A stretch of 18,901 nucleotides of DNA from positions 1 to 18,901 of the forward strand of contig CAZPGF010000050.1 of NCBI GenBank assembly GCA_964586025.1. The letters run 5' to 3'. Below, in pieces: positions 1-5,660 of this stretch (positions are counted from its first letter, which is position 1; each line of letters begins with the position of its first letter). The position numbers and the translations under genes were made by a program. The notes under the pieces are model-generated. The model saw only the letters and a program-made list of their open reading frames with translations, was not told the DNA's origin and made no database searches. The DNA is from JACKGW01 sp964586025 (GTDB lineage: Bacteria > Planctomycetota > PLA2 > JAEUHO01).

Positions 1-1
1 G

Positions 2-77
2 AAGGGAAGGCGTGTCATCGGGGGTTCGGATCGCCCTCTGACCTGCGGGCGAGTGTCGGCCGGGCCTGAACGGATAC
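2..77. repeat. Left terminal repeat arm (modules A and B)
   Basis: Positions 2-40 match the reverse complement of the right window end (18863-18901) with only a few mismatches; AAGGGAAGGC and TGTCATCGG are shared exactly. After an 8-nt length difference the arms match again over 14 nt ending in CCTGAACGGAT (62-75 against 18836-18849). CCTGAACGGATAC (65-77) also occurs on the same strand at 18813-18825. The two ends are therefore imperfect inverted copies of one repeat family. The true outer boundary cannot be seen because the window stops here. Confidence 0.8.
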
Positions 78-91
78 TTCGCCGCACGTCT

Positions 92-107
92 CGCCCGGGT
101 ACGGGCG
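92..107 (-). terminator. Short GC hairpin downstream of kbl
   Basis: CGCCCG and CGGGCG form a perfect 6-bp stem around a 4-nt loop, about 100 nt beyond the kbl stop codon. No T tract follows on the kbl strand, so this is at best a weak or Rho-assisted terminator, or simply part of the repeat region. Confidence 0.25.
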
Positions 108-114
108 GCCCGGA

Positions 115-147
115 CCCCGATCCGCAAAGCCGTTCGTCCGCAGGGCC
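115..147. repeat. Left copy of repeat module C
   Basis: This segment aligns on the same strand with 18772-18804; both follow the pattern CCCCGATCYGCRAAGCCG, then YGTCCGCARGG. From the GATC onward I count 22 of 29 identical bases. It is a direct repeat, whereas the outer arms are inverted, so the modules have been rearranged relative to one another. It lies in the 204-bp non-coding stretch beyond kbl, where I see no gene. Confidence 0.65.
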
Positions 148-204
148 GACGATCCCCGCAACGCACACCCTCGGGAGGGGCAGGCGGCCTGTCGAAACAG
201 CCTC

Positions 205-1413
205 CTACGCCCCCACGGTGCCCACGACGCCCATCGCGCGTCCGGCGCGGGTGAACGCATCGACCGCCTCGTCCACGTCGCCGGGCTCGTGGGCCGCGGA
301 GAGCTGCACGCGGATGCGGGCCTGGCCCTTCGGGACGACCGGGTAGCTGAAGCCGACGACGTAGATGCCGTCGGCGAGCAGACGATCGGCCATCTCCATC
401 GCGACGCGGGCGTCGCCGAGCAGGATCGGCACGATCGGATGGACGCCCGGGCGAATCGAGAATCCCGCGTTCGTCATGCCGCTGCGGAAGCGCTTCGTGT
501 TCGCCTCCAGCCGATCGCGCAGCTCCGTCGATGCCGAAAGCAGTTCGATCGCCGTCAGCGAGGCCGCGACGATGGGTGGCGGAAGCGAGTTGCTGAAGAG
601 GTAGGGACGCGAGCGCTGCCTCAACAGATCCACGACCTCGCGCCGCGCCGCGGTGAACCCGCCCGACGCGCCGCCGAGCGCCTTGCCGAGCGTCGATGTC
701 AGGATGTCGATGCGGCCCTCGACGCCGCAGTGCTCGGGCGTGCCGCGGCCGGTTCGTCCGACGAATCCGGTCGCGTGGCTGTCGTCCACCATGACCATCG
801 CCTCGTAGCGCTCGGCGAGGTCGCAGATGCCGGCGAGATCGGCAACGTCGCCGTCCATCGAGAACACACCGTCCGTGGCGACGAGGACGCGGCGGGCACC
901 GTCCCTGCGCGCCTGGGACAACTGCGCGTCGAGATCGTTCAGGTCGTCGTGCGCGTAGCGATAGCGCTTCGCTTTGCAGAGTCGGATGCCGTCGATGATG
1001 GACGCATGGTTCAGCGCGGCCGAGACGATCGCGTCGTCGGTGTCGAGGATCGTCTCGAACAGACCGCCGTTCGCGTCGAAGCAGGAGGAGTAGAGGATGG
1101 CGTCGTCCATGCCGAGGAACTTCGCGATGGCCCGCTCCAGCTCGCGATGGCGGTCCTGCGTCCCGCAGATGAACCGCACCGACGACATGCCGTACCCGCG
1201 CTCGTCGAGTCCCCGGTGCGCGGCCTCGATCAGGCGGGGATGGCTGCTCAGGCCAAGGTAGTTGTTCGCGCAGAAGTTCAGGACCGTCGCGCCCGACTCG
1301 ACGCCGATGTGCGCGCCCTGCGGCGTGACGATCAGCCGCTCGCGCTTCGTCAAGCCGGCCTCGTCGATCTCCTCGAGCTGACGGGCGTACGAATCGCGCA
1401 CGGGATCGAACAT
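205..1413 (-). CDS. kbl: Glycine C-acetyltransferase (2-amino-3-ketobutyrate CoA ligase)
   Basis: A 402-residue PLP-dependent alpha-oxoamine synthase that interconverts 2-amino-3-ketobutyrate plus CoA with glycine plus acetyl-CoA, the second step of threonine degradation; cytosolic. The sequence closely follows the E. coli Kbl pattern as I remember it. Visible landmarks are NFCANNYLGL near 46-55, SVRFICGTQD at 78-87, SSCFDANGGLFET at 109-121, LNHASIIDG with His136, VDDSHATGF with Asp210 and His213, and TLGKALGG with the PLP-binding Lys244. LCKAKRYRY and VVPKGQARIR are Kbl-like and separate it from BioF and HemA. The ATG at 1413 is preceded by a strong AGGAGGT Shine-Dalgarno. The open frame continues far upstream but that extension is low-complexity shadow. 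The usual partner, threonine dehydrogenase (tdh), is not in the window. Confidence 0.97.
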   Translation of the reverse strand: MFDPVRDSYARQLEEIDEAGLTKRERLIVTPQGAHIGVESGATVLNFCANNYLGLSSHPRLIEAAHRGLDERGYGMSSVRFICGTQDRHRELERAIAKFLGMDDAILYSSCFDANGGLFETILDTDDAIVSAALNHASIIDGIRLCKAKRYRYAHDDLNDLDAQLSQARRDGARRVLVATDGVFSMDGDVADLAGICDLAERYEAMVMVDDSHATGFVGRTGRGTPEHCGVEGRIDILTSTLGKALGGASGGFTAARREVVDLLRQRSRPYLFSNSLPPPIVAASLTAIELLSASTELRDRLEANTKRFRSGMTNAGFSIRPGVHPIVPILLGDARVAMEMADRLLADGIYVVGFSYPVVPKGQARIRVQLSAAHEPGDVDEAVDAFTRAGRAMGVVGTVGA

Positions 1414-1448
1414 GAAACCTCCTCGCCACATCCTGTCGTGGCCGGGAT

Positions 1449-1454
1449 ACGGTA
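1449..1454 (-). promoter_or_regulatory. Candidate -10 box of kbl (GGTACCGT context)
   Basis: The minus strand reads CGGGTACCGT, with the TACCGT hexamer 35 nt upstream of the kbl ATG, leaving room for the Shine-Dalgarno leader. It fits the GGTANNNT pattern seen before nine genes here. No convincing -35 element is visible. It directly abuts the internal copy of the terminal repeat. Confidence 0.5.
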
Positions 1455-1455
1455 C

Positions 1456-1497
1456 CCGTTCAGGCCCGGCACTCCGCGCGCAAGTCCGATGGCGACC
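1456..1497. repeat. Diverged internal copy of the terminal repeat
   Basis: CCGTTCAGGCCC (1456-1467), CCGCGCGCAA (1474-1483) and GGCGACC (1491-1497) recur in the same order and strand at 18838-18849, 18851-18860 and 18868-18874. The second gap is 7 nt in both copies; the first gap is 6 nt here and 1 nt there. It lies between the divergently transcribed kbl and the VWA gene, next to the candidate kbl promoter. Confidence 0.6.
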
Positions 1498-1565
1498 GAT
1501 CGGCCCGAGGCGTGGCTTCGCTTCGCGGCCACCGTCGCGCCCCTCCCGACGCGCGCTCGATGCGG

Positions 1566-1571
1566 TACGCT
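1566..1571 (+). promoter_or_regulatory. Candidate -10 box of the VWA/HEAT gene
   Basis: GCGGTACGCT places TACGCT 9 nt before an in-frame GTG (1581). A start point about 7 nt downstream of the hexamer would give an mRNA with almost no leader. This argues for translation from GTG 1581 and against ATG 1560, which would lie upstream of the predicted transcription start. Confidence 0.5.
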
Positions 1572-1580
1572 GCGGCGATC

Positions 1581-3008
1581 GTGCGCGTGCCGGCGGTCCC
1601 GTTCGTTCTCCTGGTAGCGTGCCTCGTGGGCCACGCGCCGGTCGCACGTGCCGACGACTGGGATGATGCCCGCAAAGCGTTCCGCCAGGCCCAACGTGCC
1701 GGCACGCCGCCCCAGCGCGCCGACGCGTGGAGCGCCCTCGCGACGTTCGACTCGGCTGCGTCCGTCGCGGAGATGTTGTCGGCGCTTGCGAAGGAGGAGC
1801 ACCCGGTCGTGCTGCGCACCGCCCTGCGAACGATCGCCGGCGTCCGTTCGGACGAGGCGCGCGCCGCGTTCGACGCGGGGTTCGCGAAGGCGTCGGGCGA
1901 GCAGCGGCTCCTGATGCTGGCGACCATGGTCGATCAGCGCCCCTCCCCGGAGAGTGACGCGCTCCTGATTCGCGAACTCGCGGGCAAGGATCCGCCGTCG
2001 GTCGCACTCGCCGCCCATGCGCTCGGACGTCGGCGCGCGTTGACCGCACGCGACGCGTTGCTCGACGCGCTCCGACACGCCGACGGGCGAGTGAGGTCGT
2101 CCGTGGCGTGGGCGCTCCAGGGCCTCGCCACACCGCCTCCTCCGGCACCGGGCCCCGGAGATCCCGATCCCGCGCAGCCGCCCGCACCCGAGGCGATGCG
2201 TGAGCCGGCCGTGCGCGCGGCCCTCGTCCGGGCATTGTTTGCCGAAGGCGCCGGTGCCGAGCGGGGACCCCTGCTCGCCGCCTTGAGGCGGATCACGGGA
2301 CAGGACTACGGACTCGACGCCAAGGCGTGGGCGTCGTTGCTCGCCGGGACCGAGGCGTCGGCGATCCGCGCGCGGCCCCCCGGGGTGCCGCACGTGTTCG
2401 GGATACCGATTCACGGTCGGCGCATCGCCATCGTCATCGACAAGAGCATGCGATTCGACGACGTCCACCCGTTCGACGAAGAGCGGCTGCGTTCCCTCTG
2501 CGAGGTGCCCGGAGGGCGCGCGATCGCCCACTTCAAATTGTTGCGCGTGCGCCACCTCGTGTTCGCCCACGTGGCGCGGCTCGTCGAGGACCTCCCGTCC
2601 GGTTCCGAGGTCGAGGTGATCCTGTTCAACCAGTCCGTCGATCCGGTGTTCGGACGCCTGACGAAGGTCAACGCGGCGGCGCGAAAGACGTTGTCCGAAG
2701 CGTTCGACGGGATGCAGGTCAACGACGGGATCGCATCCTACGACGCCCTGGACGCCGCGCTCGGCCTCGGTGGGGCGAGTTCCCCTGTGCGCTGGAAGAA
2801 GGGCGTCGAGGAGGTCGTGTTCGTCACGGTGAACATGCCGACCAAGGGTGCGATCGTCGAGCCGACGGAGGTCGCGGCCGCGGTGACGCTGAAGGCACGA
2901 CTCGCCGCGGTCCGCATCCACACGGTCGGCATCCTGACCCACCCGTACGACCTCTGCCGGGGCCTGGCGGCCGAGACCGGCGGACTTTACAGGGACCTGA
3001 CGAAGTAG
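1581..3008 (+). CDS. Secreted HEAT-repeat protein with degenerate VWA domain
   Basis: About 475 residues. The N-terminus is a signal peptide ending near PVARA, so the protein is exported. Residues roughly 30-230 are helical HEAT-like repeats (AAHALGRRRA, AWALQGL), interrupted by a Pro-rich insert. ITGQDYG follows near 238-244, and a VWA-like Rossmann domain starts near residue 280 (IAIVIDKSMRFDD). The MIDAS metal site is degraded: DxSxS reads D287-K-S-M-R, the GT position reads GI in GIASYDAL, and the usual DG loop reads VNMPTKG. The function is unknown; a protein-interaction role in the periplasm or envelope is inferred. I prefer GTG 1581 because of the -10 box at 1566-1571; ATG 1560 (482 aa) is the alternative. 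No Shine-Dalgarno is visible at either start. A second secreted HEAT gene follows on the same strand. Confidence 0.88.
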   Translation: MRVPAVPFVLLVACLVGHAPVARADDWDDARKAFRQAQRAGTPPQRADAWSALATFDSAASVAEMLSALAKEEHPVVLRTALRTIAGVRSDEARAAFDAGFAKASGEQRLLMLATMVDQRPSPESDALLIRELAGKDPPSVALAAHALGRRRALTARDALLDALRHADGRVRSSVAWALQGLATPPPPAPGPGDPDPAQPPAPEAMREPAVRAALVRALFAEGAGAERGPLLAALRRITGQDYGLDAKAWASLLAGTEASAIRARPPGVPHVFGIPIHGRRIAIVIDKSMRFDDVHPFDEERLRSLCEVPGGRAIAHFKLLRVRHLVFAHVARLVEDLPSGSEVEVILFNQSVDPVFGRLTKVNAAARKTLSEAFDGMQVNDGIASYDALDAALGLGGASSPVRWKKGVEEVVFVTVNMPTKGAIVEPTEVAAAVTLKARLAAVRIHTVGILTHPYDLCRGLAAETGGLYRDLTK

Positions 3009-3056
3009 ACGCGCGACGGTGCCTCTCCCGACGTGCTGCGGAGGCTTTGCCCGTTC

Positions 3057-3062
3057 TATGCT
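3057..3062 (+). promoter_or_regulatory. Candidate -10 box of the second HEAT gene
   Basis: TATGCT ends 7 nt before ATG 3070, the spacing expected for a leaderless transcript. It overlaps the alternative ATG at 3058. Unlike the other nine hexamers, it is not preceded by GG. Confidence 0.45.
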
Positions 3063-3069
3063 GTGTGCC

Positions 3070-4023
3070 ATGCCCGCCCGCCGTGTTCCCTCCGCCCCCC
3101 GCCGTCTTCGTCGCCGCTCGCTCGTCGCCTGGCTCATCGCGCTGGCGTTGTTCGCTCCGCTCCCCATCCGAGCCGAGGAGTCCGATCCGCCGCTTCCGCC
3201 GCTGGCCGGAGGTGACGAGGTCATCGAGGCGCTCGCGCGCTTCGAGGAGGAGTTCAAGGCCAAGGGTCTGAAGGGCGACGATCGCCTGATGCAGAAGGAT
3301 CACGCGCTGCTGTCGCTCGCGACGGTGCCGCATCCGCGGGTCGTCGCTCGGTTCTTCGACCTCGCGCGCCGCGATCGCGCGCCCGAGGTGCGACGGATGG
3401 CGCTCGAGGCGCTCGGTCGCCAATCCGCGCTGGCGCCGTTCGCCGGCCCCAAGGTGGTCGCCCTCCTGACGGACAAGCGCCTCGCGGCCGAACCCGACCA
3501 CGTGCTCGCGTGCCTGACCGTTCTCGGCAAGCTGCGGTACATCCCGCCGGTCGCCGTTCTCGAGGAGACGCTCAAGCACCCCGATTACGTGGTTCGCAAG
3601 GAGACGCTCTCGCTGGCGGGAACGCTGAAGGACGTCCGTCTGCTCGACTCGATGTTGCGTGCGCTCGGTACCCTCGACATCGAGGAGAAGGGCGTCAAGT
3701 GGGACGGAGCCGAGGCGACGGTCAGCACCGGTTCCGAGACGGATCAGGCCGAAGCCGAGAAGAAGGCGAAGGCCGAGGCGGCCGCCAACAAGGCCCGGGC
3801 TCGGGGCAAGGGTCGTGGGGGCACGACGCGCGACATGAAGAACGTGCTGCTGGCATCGCTCGCCGCGATGACCGGTCAGGAGTTCGGCGTGAAGGAAGAT
3901 GCCGGCAAGTGGCTCGAGGCGAACCCGACGTGGCGCCCCGAGGCGGAAGCCGCGATCGCCGCCCGAATCGACGAGCAGGCCCTCCTCGGCAAGCTCCTCG
4001 AGAAGGCGGCGAAGGAGCCGTAG
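3070..4023 (+). CDS. Secreted HEAT-repeat protein
   Basis: About 317 residues with an Arg-rich N-terminus and a hydrophobic stretch near 17-33 (SLVAWLIALALFAPLP) ending at IRA/EE, so a signal peptide. Residues about 70-200 form HEAT-like helical pairs (EVRRMALEALGRQSA, YVVRKETLSLAGTL). A charged Lys/Ala segment (about 225-250) precedes a TGQEFG...KWLEANPTW motif near 268-288, closely resembling the TGQ motif of the upstream VWA protein. HEAT repeats usually mediate protein contacts and no catalytic motif is visible. ATG 3070 is chosen because of the -10 hexamer 7 nt upstream. ATG 3058, with a GGAGG at 3040-3044, is the alternative. The gene converges on the ferredoxin gene, separated by 21 bp. 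Confidence 0.87.
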   Translation: MPARRVPSAPRRLRRRSLVAWLIALALFAPLPIRAEESDPPLPPLAGGDEVIEALARFEEEFKAKGLKGDDRLMQKDHALLSLATVPHPRVVARFFDLARRDRAPEVRRMALEALGRQSALAPFAGPKVVALLTDKRLAAEPDHVLACLTVLGKLRYIPPVAVLEETLKHPDYVVRKETLSLAGTLKDVRLLDSMLRALGTLDIEEKGVKWDGAEATVSTGSETDQAEAEKKAKAEAAANKARARGKGRGGTTRDMKNVLLASLAAMTGQEFGVKEDAGKWLEANPTWRPEAEAAIAARIDEQALLGKLLEKAAKEP

Positions 4024-4027
4024 CAGC

Positions 4028-4044
4028 CGCGCGTCGATCGCGCG
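4028..4044. terminator. Hairpin between convergent genes
   Basis: CGCGCG and CGCGCG flank a 5-nt loop (TCGAT), a perfect 6-bp GC stem filling almost the whole 21-bp gap between two convergent stop codons. There is no T tract on either strand. A shared bidirectional terminator is plausible from position alone. Confidence 0.4.
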
Positions 4045-4305
4045 TCAGGCGGACTCCTTCGGACCTTCTTCGTCGGCGCCGTCGTGGCCGATCGCCTCGA
4101 CCGGGCACCCTTCGAGCGCCTCCAGGCAGAGTTCGCGATCGGCGGCCGTGACGGGCTGGCGGTAGACGTACGAGTAGCCGCGATCGTCGTTGCGGCGGAA
4201 GAAGTCGGGGGCGGTCTCGCGGCAGGCGTCGCAGTCGATGCACTGGTCGTCGACGTAGAACGGGCCGGGCACGTTCTCGGGGAGCTTGGCGTCCTTGTCG
4301 GCCAT
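4045..4305 (-). CDS. Ferredoxin, single [4Fe-4S] cluster type
   Basis: An 86-residue cytosolic electron carrier. Ligand pattern: CIDCDACRETAPDFF near residues 22-36 gives CxxCxxC with Ala at the position of the fourth Cys of an ordinary motif. The distal GCPVEAIG supplies the remaining ligand. This is the arrangement of Bacillus- and Pyrococcus-type one-cluster ferredoxins, in which the second cluster is lost. An additional Cys lies 7 residues before that distal ligand. The C-terminus is acidic, as is usual for ferredoxins. The redox partner cannot be told from context. A GGAG lies 11 nt before the ATG and the gene has its own candidate -10 at 4331-4336, so although it follows the carbamoyltransferase on the same strand (85-bp gap) it may be transcribed separately. 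Confidence 0.92.
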   Translation of the reverse strand: MADKDAKLPENVPGPFYVDDQCIDCDACRETAPDFFRRNDDRGYSYVYRQPVTAADRELCLEALEGCPVEAIGHDGADEEGPKESA

Positions 4306-4330
4306 GGCGAGACGATCTCCGCGGGGACAG

Positions 4331-4336
4331 ACCGTA
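4331..4336 (-). promoter_or_regulatory. Candidate -10 box of the ferredoxin gene
   Basis: The minus strand reads CCGGTACGGT, with TACGGT 25 nt upstream of the ferredoxin ATG and a GGAG between them. It fits the GGTANNNT pattern. It lies in the 85-bp gap after the carbamoyltransferase stop codon. Confidence 0.45.
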
Positions 4337-4390
4337 CCGGAATCGCGGGCGCCCCCAAGCGGTGGACGCGGCGGACCGTCCGCGCCGCCG

Positions 4391-5413
4391 TCAGGCGCCC
4401 AGCACCTCGCAGAACAGGGCGCGTTGGACGTGGAGGCGATTGGTCGCCTGCGCCAGCACGAGGCTGCCGCCGGCGTCCACGACGCCGTCGTCCGCCTCGA
4501 CGTTTCGGCGGATCGGCATCGCGTGCATGAAGCGCGCCTCGTCCGTCCTCGCCATGGCGGCGGCCGTCAGCCTCCAGTCCCTGTGCCGCGCGCGCGCCGC
4601 GGCCTCGGCCTCGGGGTCGTCGTTGTGGTGGATGCTGCCCCACGGTGCCGCGTAGACCACGTCGGCCCCGTCGAGCGCCGTGTCGAGTAGGTTCGTGAAA
4701 CGGAGCGCTCCGCCCGCGATCCGACTCAAGTGCTCCAGATTCGCGCGGACTCCCGGATCCAGCGGGAATCCGTCGGGATGCGCGACCGTCAGGTCCATGC
4801 CGAGTTTCGCCGCCATCGTCGCGACGCCGTGCGGCACCGCGAGCGATCGGGCCTTCGGATGCCAGGTCCAGGCGAGCGTGATGCGCCGCCGCCGCACGTC
4901 GCCGAGCGTCTCGACGAGCGTCATCGCGTCGCCCCACGCCTGGCACGGGTGATCCAGCACGCTCTCCATGTTGAAGATCGGCACCTGGGCATGCTTCTGG
5001 AACGACACGATCACCATGTCGCGCCGCTCCTGGGCCCAGTCGCGACGCCGCGCCAGGGCGCGGATCGCGAGCACGTCGGCGTGCTCGGACAGGACGGCCG
5101 CGGCGTCGCGCACGTGCTCGTCGGCGTCCTCGAGCATCGGAACACCGTCGCGGAACTCGAGAGGCCAGAGATCCCGCCCCGCCGCCATGTCGACGACCGC
5201 GCCGCCCAGGGTCGCGAACGCGACGTGGAACGAGGTGCGCGTGCGCAGCGACGGATCGAAGAACACCATCGCCAACGCCTTGCCCAGGAGGCGCGGTCCG
5301 GGGGGCGACGCCTTCATCGCCCGTGCGCGTTCCACGACGTGCAACAGTTCGTCCGCGCTGAACGTATCGAGCGTGACGACGTCGCGCCCCTGGATCGAGA
5401 TCGACATGCTCAT
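4391..5413 (-). CDS. argF': N-acetylornithine-type carbamoyltransferase
   Basis: A 340-residue member of the aspartate/ornithine carbamoyltransferase family, closest in pattern to Xanthomonas N-acetyl-L-ornithine carbamoyltransferase, which makes N-acetylcitrulline for arginine synthesis. The carbamoyl-phosphate loop is FFDPSLRTRTSF (51-62). DLWPLEF (81-87) matches the AOTCase WPIEF segment, HPCQ is at 155-158, and HAMPIRRN (297-304) replaces HCLPLRRN. By recalled alignment, AOTCase Glu92 is Asp98 here, Cys294 is Ala298, and the carboxylated Lys302 is Glu306. The acidic residue at 98 argues against the succinylornithine enzyme, which has Pro there, but the substrate remains open. No Shine-Dalgarno is visible, and a -10-like TAGCCT ends 9 nt before the ATG. 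ATG 5407 is an alternative start. Confidence 0.9.
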   Translation of the reverse strand: MSMSISIQGRDVVTLDTFSADELLHVVERARAMKASPPGPRLLGKALAMVFFDPSLRTRTSFHVAFATLGGAVVDMAAGRDLWPLEFRDGVPMLEDADEHVRDAAAVLSEHADVLAIRALARRRDWAQERRDMVIVSFQKHAQVPIFNMESVLDHPCQAWGDAMTLVETLGDVRRRRITLAWTWHPKARSLAVPHGVATMAAKLGMDLTVAHPDGFPLDPGVRANLEHLSRIAGGALRFTNLLDTALDGADVVYAAPWGSIHHNDDPEAEAAARARHRDWRLTAAAMARTDEARFMHAMPIRRNVEADDGVVDAGGSLVLAQATNRLHVQRALFCEVLGA

Positions 5414-5422
5414 GGTGGCGGG

Positions 5423-5428
5423 AGGCTA
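5423..5428 (-). promoter_or_regulatory. Candidate -10 box of the carbamoyltransferase gene
   Basis: The minus strand reads GCGGTAGCCT, with TAGCCT ending 9 nt before the ATG and no Shine-Dalgarno between. A leaderless or nearly leaderless transcript is predicted. Confidence 0.5.
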
Positions 5429-5511
5429 CCGCCACCCGTCGGAGCGAACCGTGCCCGGTCGAAGTGCTGCGGCGCCGCGGTGCCGCGGGGGAACCGACGA
5501 CGGAGGGCGAG

Positions 5512-5538
5512 GGACTCGCGGCGGACGAGTCCGTCCGC
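5512..5538 (+). promoter_or_regulatory. Overlapping alternative hairpins upstream of the 5661 gene
   Basis: GGACTCG (5512-5518) can pair with CGAGTCC (5526-5532) around a 7-nt loop. GCGGAC (5521-5526) can pair instead with GTCCGC (5533-5538). The two stems overlap and cannot coexist. They lie in the 247-bp divergent region between the carbamoyltransferase and the secreted operon, which holds no gene. Whether they are transcribed is unknown. Confidence 0.25.
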
Positions 5539-5660
5539 AGTCCGGTCCTTGGGTCGGAGATTCTTGCGCACGTTCCTTCCCGTGGGCGGTCTACACCCGG
5601 CAGGAGGGCCCGTGACGCCGCGAGGCCCGCTCCGACAGCTCCGTTTCCAGGAGGTCCGCG

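Noticed and set aside
289..1617. Long plus-strand frame over kbl
   Set aside because: It is the antisense shadow of a clear kbl coding sequence, with biased Arg/Asp/Val composition and no recognisable motif.
1414..2235. Upstream open extension of the kbl reading frame
   Set aside because: It is Arg/Pro-rich low-complexity sequence antisense to the VWA gene, and the strong Shine-Dalgarno at ATG 1413 defines the start. High GC content opens such frames.
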